Shown piece by piece: positions 55,747 to 64,000 of a stretch of 64,000 nucleotides of DNA. The stretch is from assembly GCF_023898315.1 (NCBI RefSeq), contig NC_064623.1, positions 16,443,140 to 16,507,139 of the forward strand, in the 5' to 3' direction. The notes under the pieces are model-generated. The model was not told the origin of the DNA. It searched no databases and was given only the letters and a program-made list of their open reading frames with translations. Position numbers and translations under genes: made by a program. The first letter of the stretch is position 1. Every line of letters starts with the position of its first letter. The stretch comes from Schistocerca nitens. Lineage: Eukaryota; Arthropoda; Insecta; Orthoptera; Acrididae.

Positions 55747-55987
55747 GATGATGATGATGATGATTGGATTGTGAGGCGCTCAACTGCGCGTTTATCAGCG
55801 CCCGTACAAATTGCAACCTTTGCTCAGCCCAGTCTTGCCACTTTCATGAATGATGATGAAATGATGAGGACAACACACACACCCAGTCATCTCGAGGCAG
55901 GAGAAAATCCCTGACCCCGCCGGGAATCGAACCCGGGAGCCCGTGCTCGGGAAGCGAGAACGCAACCGCAAGACCACGAGCTGCGGA
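55747..55987 (-). repeat. SINE family C (Gly-like head, different body, (ATC)n tail), minus
   Basis: Target duplication CAATTACAATA / CAATTATAATA at 55736-55746 and 55988-55998. The head is nearly that of family B (CTCGTGGTCTTGCGGTTGCG, GGGTTCGATTCCCGG). The body is unrelated to A/B, and the 3' tail is (ATC)n on the minus strand. Confidence 0.94.
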
Positions 55988-55998
55988 CAATTATAATA

Positions 55999-56534
55999 AA
56001 GAACGGTCACATGGCCTCCCCAACGCAACTACATCCGCCTCGTCATAGAAATGGTCGCCAATAAAAAGTACGTGACGGATAAGGCACATCGAAATACGTT
56101 AGATAATTCAACACCAAACCTAATCCCAATTTCCTTTCTTATTTGCCCTCATGACAGTGGAAATTTCAACAGCTATGTAGAACGTCTGAATTCAATCCAC
56201 CCAATCAGTCGCTTCAATGTGAAGGTGGTGTGCTGGCCAGGAGATGGAACATGCTGTTAATAGGAAGCCATATTACACAGATTTGAATCTTCAAGCTGAC
56301 AGTTGTCACTATCCGACTCTTCGTACATTGTTTGATAGGTCACACGTCACCTGACTTGGCCACCAGGTCGTAGTGAAAGACAGATTAGACGGGGGCTTTG
56401 CTATCGACCAACCGTGAATCGGGTGGGTGATGTAAGTAACGAGGAGGCAAGTAAGTCTACACGTTTTTCAGATTCCACATTAAACTGCAGGTCGCGTTAG
56501 TGTGGCATTCTTGTCTTTTCGACTTGTGTGCGGT
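55999..56534. other. unassigned interval
   Basis: Nothing recognised. Confidence 0.5.
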
Positions 56535-57036
56535 AAATGAGGAAACGTGAACTATGGCGACGCATCCAAACAGGTTCAACGTGCTGTTATTCTTTTCTCG
56601 GCAGCCGAAGGGTACTCACCGATAAACGAGCACCGGTGAATGAAGAATATGTATGGGGCAGCAAGTCCGTTGTAGAGTGGTGCCCCCAGTTCCTTGCTGA
56701 TTGTGATTCGACACCATACGTCACTCGTTCTCAGAGGCCAGCCTCATCAACGGCAACTCAAGTGTGAGATTCTCCGGCACCGGGCCCAGAATCCCGACAT
56801 TTCCCCATGCGATTATCACCCCTTCGGGCCTTAAAGAGTCGACGATTCCTGTCGGGCGATGATGATGACCAGGCACTTAAGGACTTCTTCATAGACAAGC
56901 TGTTTTACCACACGGGTTTCATCAACCCGGTGCGTCGATGGTATGACTGCCTCAATGATCGTGGGGGTTTTGCCTCATTGGCATACCGCTTCTGGACTCT
57001 ACCGCCTTTGAACGGAAAATTTTTGATCGCACCTTA
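56535..57036 (+). pseudogene. mariner deletion derivative
   Basis: The N-terminal part EEYVWGSKSVVEWCPQFLAD (56640-56700) jumps directly to the C-terminal RALKSRRFLSGDDDDQALKD and FIDKLFYHTGFINPVRRWYD (56830-56950). The catalytic domain has been deleted. Such internally deleted mariners are common. It directly adjoins the pogo-like element. Confidence 0.75.
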
Positions 57037-57507
57037 TAGAGGCAAAGGTGGAAAAATGGGCCCCTGCTGGTATTATGGGCCCCCTACATATTTGGAAGTA
57101 CAGGAAACGAATTCTAGCGGAAAGCACATGAACTACTAGAACTAGTTGCCAAACGTCACTGTAGTGTGTGCAGACGTAATAGCTGTCATGGTTTGTGAGT
57201 AGTTGTGCTGTGAATTTTTTCGCTGTCATCAAAAGTTTGAAAGGTTAGTGTTTATTTGAATAAAACTCAAATTTCTAACATGTTATTACTAAAACTAAGG
57301 TAAGGTACGTATTTGGCTTGTTGTTGGGATGCCGTTTTACATTAATTAACGTCGGTTGCGAACCAAACTAACCGTGGGCAAAATCCTTTTCCCCAAGACG
57401 GTGAGGGTGGATATATGGGCCCCTTTTGCTGCTGGTATTATGGGCCCCGTAAAATCAATCAGATTTTATGGGACCATTTACAAATATTGCTACTCTTTAT
57501 GTTTCAG

Positions 57508-58440
57508 ATGCCTCGAAGACGACTTGTACCACCAAAAAAATCGAAACGGCAATCGTGGGACAAAACAAATATGTCAAATGCTATTGTAGCTATTAAAGAG
57601 AAAAAAATGGGGTTGAAAAAAGCGGTTAAAGTGTACTCTGTCCCTCGTCCTACACTCTAAAGGCTTTCACGAAACGATAAACCACTCGAAGAAATAGTTA
57701 ATATTAAACTGTCCACCGGTTTTACCACAGGGACTTGAGGACAAACTGGTTAAATATCTTCTCATTATGGAATCTAAATTCTACAGCCTTACCAGAAATG
57801 ACGTCAGGCGCATGGCCTACCCGCTTTGTATAAGAAATAAAATCCCTCATCCATTTGTAAAGGGCGAAGTTTCTGGTCGAACTTGGTTTGACTATTTTAT
57901 GTCACGGCACAAAAATATTCTGTCTATTTTGAAGCCATCCGCAACTTCGATTTCATATGCTAATGGGTTTAATAGACAAGCTGTCGACAATTTCTTCAGT
58001 TTACCTGAAGCTGCGTTCAGTAACTACAAATATCCTGCCGCCAGAGTTTTTAATGTGGACGAGTCAAAAAATGGCTCTGAGCACTATGGGACTCAACTGC
58101 TGAGGTCATCAGTCCCCTAGAACTTAGAACTACTTAAACCTAACTAACCTAAGGACATCACACACATCCATGCCCGAGGCAGGTTTCGAACCTGCGACCG
58201 TAGCGGTCGCGCGGTTCCAGACTGTAGCGCCTAGAACCGCTCGACCACCCCGGCTGGCAGACGATTCAGGTCTTAGTGTCGTTCAAAGAAAAATTTCTCG
58301 TGTCATTGGCCTGACAATTGTTGGTGCATTATCTGCAGCTGAAAGAGGATCACTTGTAACGTGTAAAAAGATGCTTATGTGTGTGACTATTGTGAATAGA
58401 CTAGGCACAGGCTGTGAAAATCATCCCACCAGTAGACTAA
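57508..58440 (+). pseudogene. pogo-like transposase (psq HTH, CENP-B HTH, start of DDE domain)
   Basis: MPRRRLVPPKKSKRQSWDKT is followed by a psq-type HTH (SNAIVAIKEKKMGLKKAVKV, SVPRPTL) and a stop at 57658. It continues as RLSRNDKPLEE, a frameshift near 57715, then the CENP-B-like domain (LEDKLVKYLLIMESKFYSLT, FVKGEVSGRTWFDYFMSRHK) and VFNVDE, the first catalytic aspartate. The SINE 58067-58259 splits it here. SGLSVVQRKISRVIG and GALSAAERGSLVT follow, and then the rest of the DDE domain is absent. Confidence 0.9.
58067..58259 (-). repeat. SINE family A, minus, in pogo-like transposase
   Basis: Flanked by GACGAGTCA (58058-58066) and GACGATTCA (58260-58268), a 9-bp target duplication with one difference. 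It sits exactly at the VD(D/E)SG catalytic motif. Intact A and B boxes. Confidence 0.93.
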
Positions 58441-58839
58441 TTAACAATGTTCAGAGTGAATCTTTCTTTCATAATACACAAAAATTAAATAAAGTTATTT
58501 TTTCAAATTTTTGTTTCTTTTTATTTCAAACTACCTTGGGGCCCATATTACCAGCACAAATTCTTGACGCAACAAAATGCAGACTGTCAGGAAAAATAAA
58601 ATTTTGTTTTACATATTAAGAAGTTGAACCAAAACATGCCGTAACTATTTGCAGGACATACTAGAGAAATGTTTTATGTTAATTTCAGGTGATTATACTA
58701 AAAATAAAAGGTGTTATATAAAAAAAACGAAGTGGGTGCCCATTTATCCACCTTTACCTCTATTCTTTACAACTTACACAGGTACCGTTTCCAACAGGAT
58801 TAGGCGTGTTCTGTGGGTACACGAGATGAATATCTGTAA

Positions 58840-59080
58840 ATGATGTCCCCGGTTTGACACCGCTATCCCATATCGTTGTGGCAAGTCATACACTGGTCAG
58901 ACCACCAATACTGTGGAGGTCCGCTGCACAGAACATAAGCGCAACACATGCTTACAAGAGTTGAACAAAGCTACTGTTGAATACGGCATTCGTACTGGTC
59001 ACCCCATGGAATAAAACAAAACAGAGAAGGTGGCGTACTCTTCTATCTATGGGGACAGTGCTATTAAGGAAGAAAGTTTG
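58840..59080 (+). pseudogene. Penelope-like GIY-YIG endonuclease remnant
   Basis: RIPCRCGKSYTGQTTNTVEV, RCTEHKRNTCL, KATVEYGIRTGHP and NKTEKVAYSSIYGDSAIKE match the C-terminal nuclease of PLEs, a different subfamily from the one at 45.5 kb. The GIY/YIG tyrosines are partly altered (SYTG). No RT part is visible upstream. Confidence 0.7.
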
Positions 59081-59130
59081 CAGACGACTTTCTATCAGAG
59101 ACGGCAAAGGACTTGGACAGTTCTATGAAT

Positions 59131-59530
59131 GTGTGGCGTCCGTTCTTTCGGACATGTCCGCAACAACAGACACCACGCCTTCATATAACTGAGTCGCCTC
59201 GGTGGGCATGGCGTATTCACATTTCGTTGAACATCCCGAGGGAATCTAAAATCATAGAGAATGCAGCTGGACGGGGACTGAGGATGTGTGCCGAGACAGT
59301 CTGCGCCTTTACGACGAACGCCGTGTCCGGATGGTGCGCTGGATAACGCAACTGCCTCGTAAGCAGGAGACCCCGAGTTTGAGTCCCGGCCTGGCACACA
59401 CTTTCACTTGCCGCTGCTGATTCTGCACGAAGTCGCGACGCAACTGATATCGTAAGTTCGTTCCCTTCCGTTTCTCCCCCCCCCCCCCCTCCACCTTCAA
59501 TCACACGATTTTTACAACGTTTGTAAAATA
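59131..59530 (+). repeat. tRNA-headed repeat with 44-bp palindrome and Thr-like head
   Basis: Begins with an imperfect palindrome at 59133-59176 (GTGGCGTCCGTTCTTTCGGA against its inverse). At 59329-59400 a tRNA-like segment follows: TGGTGCGCTGGATAACGCA, the CTGCCTCGTAAGCAG anticodon hairpin (CGT, Thr) and GAGTTTGAGTCCCGGC. A tail includes C14 at 59476-59489. It lies between two parts of the RTE-like relic, so it is an insertion. Confidence 0.75.
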
Positions 59531-59617
59531 ATTTATCAGAAGAATATCAATAACAACGAAACAAGGGTACTGAAATGTAGTCGCCATACTGACGATATTA
59601 GATTAGGAAGTGAGACA

Positions 59618-61560
59618 TTCTTGTTGTGTGGCCAACGACCTGTTGCAAGTTTTTCAACTGGATGTCACCCATCTAAGTACCAACCGCAACGGAAAAAGCA
59701 TCCTAAGTTCAGAAGAACGCGAAATCCCGAAGATTGGCTAAAATTTACAGACGCGCGAAATTTGGCACGGACTTCAATGCGAGATGCCTTTAATAGGTTC
59801 CACAACGAAACATTGTCTCGAAATTTGGTAGAAAATAGGAAGAAATTCTGGTCGTATGTAAAGTACACAAGCGGCAAGACGCAGTCAATACCTTCGCTGC
59901 GCAGTGCCGATGGTACTGTTACCGACGACTGTGCCGCTAAAGCGGAGTTATTGACCGCAGTTTTCCGAAATTCCTTCACCAGGGAAGACGAATGGAATAT
60001 TCCAGAATTTGAAACACGAACACCTGCCAGCATGAGTTTCTTAGAAGTAGATACCTTAGGGGTTGCGAAGCAACTCAAATCGCTTCATACGGGCAAGTCG
60101 TCAGGTCCAGATTGTATCCCGATTAAGTTCCTTTCAGATTACGCTGATACAATAGCTCCCTGCTTAGCAATCATATCCACCCGTCGCTCACCGATAGATC
60201 TGTACCTACAGATTGGAAAATTGCGCTGGGCGCACCAGTGTTTAAGAAGGGTAGTAGGAGTAATCCATCGAACTACAGACCTATATCATTGACGTAGGTT
60301 TGCAGTAGGGTTTTGGAGCATATACTGTATTCAAACATTATGAATCACCTCGAAGGGAACGATCTATTGATACGTAATCAGCATGGTTTCAGAAAACATC
60401 GTTCTTGTGCAACGCAGCTAGCTCTTTATTCGCACGAAGTAATGGCCGCTATCGACAGGGGATCTCAAGTTGATTTCGTATTTCTAGATTTCCGGAAAGC
60501 TTTTGACACCGTTCCTCACCAGCGACTTCTAATCAAGCTGCGGGCCTATGGGGTATCGCCTCAGTTGTGCGACTGGATTCGTGGTTTCCTGTCAGGAAGG
60601 CCGCAGTTCGTAGTAATAGACGGCAAATCATCGAGTAAAGCTGAAGTGATATCGGGTGTTCCCCAGGGAAACGTCCTGGGACCTCTGCTGTTCCTGATCT
60701 ATATAAATGACCTGGGTGACAATCTGAGCAGTTCTCTTAGGTTGTTCGCAGATGATGCTGTAATTTACCGTCTAGTAAGGTCATCCGAAGACCAGTATCA
60801 GTTGCAAAGCGATTTAGAAAAGATTGCTGTATGATGTGGCAGGTGACAGTTGACGCTAAATGACGAAAAGTGTGAGGTGATCCACACGAGTTCCAAAAGA
60901 AATCCGTTGGAATTCCATTACTCGATAAACAGTACAATTCTCAAGGCTGTCAATTCAATTAAGTACCTGGGTGTTAAAATTACGAACAACTTCAGTCGGA
61001 AAGACCACATAGATAATATTGTGGGGAAGACGAGCCACACGTTGCGTTTCATTGGCAGGACACTTAGTAGATGCAACAAGTCCACTAAAGAGACAGCTTA
61101 CACTACACTCGTTCGTCCTCTGTTAGAATATTGCTGCGCGGTGTGGGATCCTTACCAGGCGGGATTGACAAAGGACATCGAAAGGGTGCAAAAAAGGGCA
61201 GCTCGCCTTGTATTATCACGTAATAGGGGAGAGAGAGTGTGGCAGATATGATACGCGAGTTGGGATGGAAGTCATTAAAGCAAAGACGTTTTTCGTCGCG
61301 GCGAGATCTATTTACGAAATTTCAGTCACCAACTTTCTCTTCCGAATGCGAAAATATTTTGTTGAGCCCAACCTCAATAGGTAGGAATGATCATCAAAAT
61401 AAAATAAGAGAAATCAGAGCTCGAACACAAAGTTTTAGGTGTTCGTTTTTCCCGCGCGCTGTTCGGGAGTGGAATGGTAGAGAGATAGTATGATTGTAGT
61501 TCGATGAACCCTCTGCCAAGCACTTAAATGTGAATTGCAGAGTAATCATGTAGATGTAGA
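59618..61560 (+). pseudogene. CR1/L2-like LINE, 5'-truncated, moderately decayed
   Basis: The frame at 59621-60292 contains NPEDWLKFTDARNLARTSMR, RNLVENRKKFWSYVKYTSGK and TGKSSGPDCIPIKFL. After a frameshift near 60175 come GAPVFKKGSRSNPSNYRPIS and a stop. The frame 60313-60834 has NQHGFRKHRSCATQLALYSH, VDFVFLDFRKAFDTVPHQRL, GVPQGNVLGPLLFLIYINDL and the catalytic FADD. A stop at 60834, then 60850-61251 and 61239-61493, give NSIKYLGVKITNNFSRKDHI and FFPRAVREWNGREIV. The end is a (GTAGAT)n tail at 61550-61560. The endonuclease is absent. About four lesions separate it from an open RT. Confidence 0.92.
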
Positions 61561-62120
61561 TGTGTTTCGGTGATCGGACAAGAACCGCTGTTTCCAACGT
61601 GGTAAGGCCGCTGGCAATGGGCCACGAAGCAACAGCAAGAAAACCATTTCTGAAAAAGAGGAATTTTTTCAGGTCTAATACATATTTAAGTGTTATGTGT
61701 TATGAAGTCTTTTTCCGAAGATATTTGTCTTGTACAGTAGGAAGATGTGGACAATAAACACTTCAGGCAACATGAGAATAGAAGCTGTTCAAATGTGCGC
61801 TACAGAAAAATCCTGACGGTTAGATAGGTAGACTGCAAAACTGATGTTGAGTTACTAAATCGAACTGAGGAGAAAAGAAATTTATGGCACAACTTAAGTA
61901 ACATTTAGAGAAAGGATCAGTTGAAAGGACACTTGCTAAGGCATCAGGGCACTGTCAGTTTGGTAATGGTAAAGTAAGAGAGGGTTTGCGAGCGGGATGT
62001 ACGGCAGAGGCAGCCCAAGGCTTGACTACAGCTGCCACTTTCACATCGATGTAGGCTGACGTAGTTATGGAGATACGAAGAGACCTGCACAGGATAGACA
62101 ACGGTGCAGGTTCTCATCCA

Positions 62121-62504
62121 GTTGCACTCGTTAGCAGTTATCATCAAAATTAGTCATATTTGTTTGGTAATACATGCAAAGGTACAATATTCAGAGGAAT
62201 TTTATTTGCCGACTTCGGGTGGAAAAATGGATTTTGTCTTTTTTATCTAGGTGAGATATCAATGATTTGCTATTGTTTTGACGTAACACGTTAACGGGAC
62301 TTGCATTAAAGTGGAATTTATGACGTTTATCTGTGCGTAAAGATGTCAAAGATAAGCTCACTTCAGATACCGTTGCCGAGTAAAGATTCCTTTTCATATC
62401 ACACACATTTTTTCTGTAATCATTTCGCTGATTACAACAGCGTGTATCTACTTGCATGCTTAGTCATCCCAGTATATCACGTACTGTCGGCTTTCGTTAT
62501 CGCT
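62121..62504. other. unassigned interval
   Basis: Nothing recognised. Confidence 0.5.
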
Positions 62505-62519
62505 CCCCCCCCCCCCCCC

Positions 62520-62578
<59 letters not shown>
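62505..62578 (+). repeat. C16 + (AC)n + (AG)n compound simple repeat
   Basis: C16 at 62505-62520, AC to about 62533, then AG repeats to about 62577. Confidence 0.97.
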
Positions 62579-62581
<3 letters not shown>

Positions 62582-63082
62582 ATATAGACGTGGTTAACGG
62601 AGTAGCACAAGACTAATAATAATACGTAATAAAAACGAAAGGACATGAAAATATCTGACAGAAGTATGTCTTTGTATCTGATACACTTATGTGGAATGCG
62701 TAACGAATCTGTTCTATGCTACATAAGAACGTAAAATTTTTAATTTATCGGTAATGGTGATGTTGTAGGATACAGTTCGGTGCACACGGCAAATCAGCTA
62801 CTTCTTTATCTCATATATCAAAGTGTAGCCTGTTTCAGATTGCATAGTCTCATTACTAAATTAACATTTTCTTTTGATTACATTCCATTTGTTGGAGCAA
62901 GGTATACATTACGCTATTTATAAACACTTCTTTTCGTTACACAAAAATGCGTTGACGAAATAGTTTATACCCAAAACAACTTTGTACCTTCTATTACATT
63001 GTCTTTATTTTCACAGAAATGCATTTGAATACATATATAAATAAACTGGAAGCAGTCTTAATCGCATAAATTTTTTTATTGT
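62579..63082. other. unassigned interval
   Basis: AT-rich, nothing recognised. Confidence 0.5.
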
Positions 63083-63123
63083 GGTGACCGGTTTCGATCT
63101 TATTATAAGATCATCTTCAGACC
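63083..63123 (-). ncRNA. hammerhead ribozyme motif, minus
   Basis: Minus strand: GGT, CTGAAGA (complement of 63114-63120, fits CTGANGA), an 8-bp perfect stem II within the palindromic stretch 63096-63112, GAAA (63092-63095), the palindromic stem III ACCGGT (63087-63092), C, then ACC closing stem I. A different sequence family from the 49.7-kb motif but the same architecture, so likely the terminus of another PLE. No PLE ORF lies next to it. Confidence 0.72.
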
Positions 63124-63386
63124 TACAATAAACAGGAATCCTTATAAACATATAAAGGACGAAAATGTATATTGATAAAACAGTAAATAACCCTGATATA
63201 CCATAATTGCCTGCCGGAGGCGGTGGCGCATGGCAACCCTCTTGCTTGTGTCTGGTGGTGTACTTCAACGTAAAGAAAGTAACGTGGTTGTTACTATTAA
63301 GTCATTATTACCATCTATAGAACTTATAAAACAAGTTAAAAATCTTATAGCTCATAAAATATAGTTTATACAGGTAATTACTGCGA

Positions 63387-63461
63387 CCTAAGCAGTGTGG
63401 CCCTCTATCATGTACTGTTAAAGACCAAAGCGGTACATGATAGACGGCCACACTGCTTAGG
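63387..63461. repeat. 29-bp hairpin with 17-nt loop
   Basis: Arms at 63387-63415 and 63433-63461 (CCTAAGCAGTGTGGCC...) are inverse copies with one mismatch. There is no ORF around it. It could be a foldback insertion or a small-RNA precursor. Confidence 0.85.
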
Positions 63462-63772
63462 TTTTGTTAGAGCTGTAGCAAGCGAGCTCAGGGCAGAGTA
63501 AGGTAGCGGTGGGCTGGTGTCCCAACCGTTGTGTCAACACGGCGGAACTTGACAGGCAGAAGAGCGAGCAACGCTGCGCTACTTAACGGGTCACGCTGAG
63601 GTAACGCTATGTAGCTAGACCGACGAACCGCCGCAAAAAAGTCAAGCGCAGACAACGTGTTGGATACTCCACAAGTGGGTGCCGAGTAATAGGTGGGTGC
63701 TTAGACAGTAAGCAGAAATGATTAGAAACAACCGTGATCTGACTAGCACAGAAACTTTGGTTAACTTTTAAC

Positions 63773-63977
63773 CCAAAAAAACGTTCAAATGTGTGTGAAA
63801 TCTTATGGGACTTATCTGGTAAGGTCATCAGTCCCTAAGCTTACACACTACTTAACCTGAATTATCCTAAGGACAAACACACACACCCATGCCCTAGGGA
63901 GGACTCGAACCTCCGCCGGGACCAGCCGCACAGTCCATGACTGCAGCGCCCTAGACCGCTCGGCTAATTCCGCGCGG
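63773..63977 (-). repeat. SINE family D, minus
   Basis: Same family as 5521-5724, with head TAGCCGAGCGGTCTAGGGCG and B box GTTCGAGTCC. Flanks TTAACTTTTAAC (63761-63772) and CTAACTTCTAAC (63978-63989) form a target duplication with two differences. Confidence 0.92.
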
Positions 63978-64000
63978 CTAACTTCTAACAGCTAGTGGAA

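Larger units (their letters stand above)
57039..58760 (+). mobile_element. pogo-like (Tigger-type) DNA transposon, decayed
   Basis: The terminal repeats GAGGCAAAGGTGGAAAAATG at 57039 and the inverse CATTTATCCACCTTTACCTC ending at 58760 are flanked by TA (57037-57038, 58761-58762). A second inverted motif, TGCTGGTATTATGGGCCCC, lies just inside both ends. Without the SINE the element is about 1.5 kb. Confidence 0.88.
59080..62120 (+). pseudogene. RTE-like LINE relic split by a SINE and a CR1-like LINE
   Basis: Three pieces align in order with the LINE at 40376-43391. 59080-59130 reads ADDFLSETAKDLDSS (consensus FADDIVILSETAKDLEEQ). 59533-59617 corresponds to the NINKSKTRIMECS...RLGNET region. 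61610-62120 corresponds to AFLKKRNLLTSS through GHVLRHQGI and the 3' end (CCTGCACAGGATAGA). The gaps are filled by a palindromic SINE and the CR1-like LINE. Many substitutions make it one of the older copies. Confidence 0.8.

Noticed and set aside
57508..58440. host CENP-B/jerky-like gene
   Set aside because: Inverted terminal repeats with TA flanks, a stop, a frameshift and a truncated DDE domain indicate a transposon relic.
59329..59400. tRNA-Thr gene
   Set aside because: The anticodon arm is good, but it is embedded in a repeat, the T arm is mutated and there is no proper acceptor pairing.
1..64000. CRISPR arrays, operons, Shine-Dalgarno sites, prophage
   Set aside because: None seen. 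Spliced transposase, SINEs with pol III boxes and LINEs show a eukaryotic genome.

Overview
This window looks like repeat-dense intergenic or intronic DNA from a large insect genome. I infer an orthopteran (grasshopper/locust, Schistocerca-like) because the dominant SINE, with its tRNA-type head and a tail ending GAGCCATTTGAACC, and the RTE-like LINE both match repeats I associate with acridids; no species can be proved from the sequence. There is no prokaryotic gene organisation. Almost every recognisable protein is a transposase or reverse transcriptase. The only host-gene candidate is one 187-nt internal exon on the minus strand (14779-14965), with consensus splice sites.

Layout. 1-10.2 kb: a mariner end inside a Tc1-like element, a second Tc1-type relic, an RTE-like LINE fragment, a DD41D-like relic and a complete Tc1-like copy carrying two SINEs. 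10.2-15.9 kb: a foldback element with hammerhead-like motifs, a Tc1-like element inside an older Tc1-like element, and the isolated exon. 15.9-28.2 kb: a decayed mariner, a Tc1-like relic, and long tracts where I recognise nothing. 28.2-40.3 kb: a Tc1-like copy, foldbacks with hammerhead motifs, a minus-strand RTE-like LINE with two internal deletions, a 1.55-kb Tc1/mariner element whose transposase has one nonsense codon, and further relics.

40.28-49.91 kb is the most informative part. A Penelope-like retroelement (PLE) with ~0.9-kb inverted arms is bounded by a 12-bp target duplication. It has been expanded by five later insertions: an RTE-like LINE with a 959-aa reading frame, two SINEs, a mariner that landed between the GIY and YIG motifs of the PLE endonuclease, and a DD41D transposon whose transposase appears intact once a 130-bp intron is removed. 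The right arm has a complete hammerhead ribozyme motif. Its mirror copy in the left arm is broken by the LINE.

49.9-64 kb: unrecognised DNA, a CR1/L2-like LINE relic interrupted by a near-perfect foldback, a pogo-like element with a SINE in its DDE domain, a PLE endonuclease remnant, and an RTE-like relic holding a palindromic SINE and a CR1-like LINE.

At least 21 tRNA-headed SINE copies or fragments are present, many with clear target duplications. Hammerhead-type motifs recur at several PLE-like termini. Coordinates of decayed elements are approximate where no terminal repeat or target duplication is cited.
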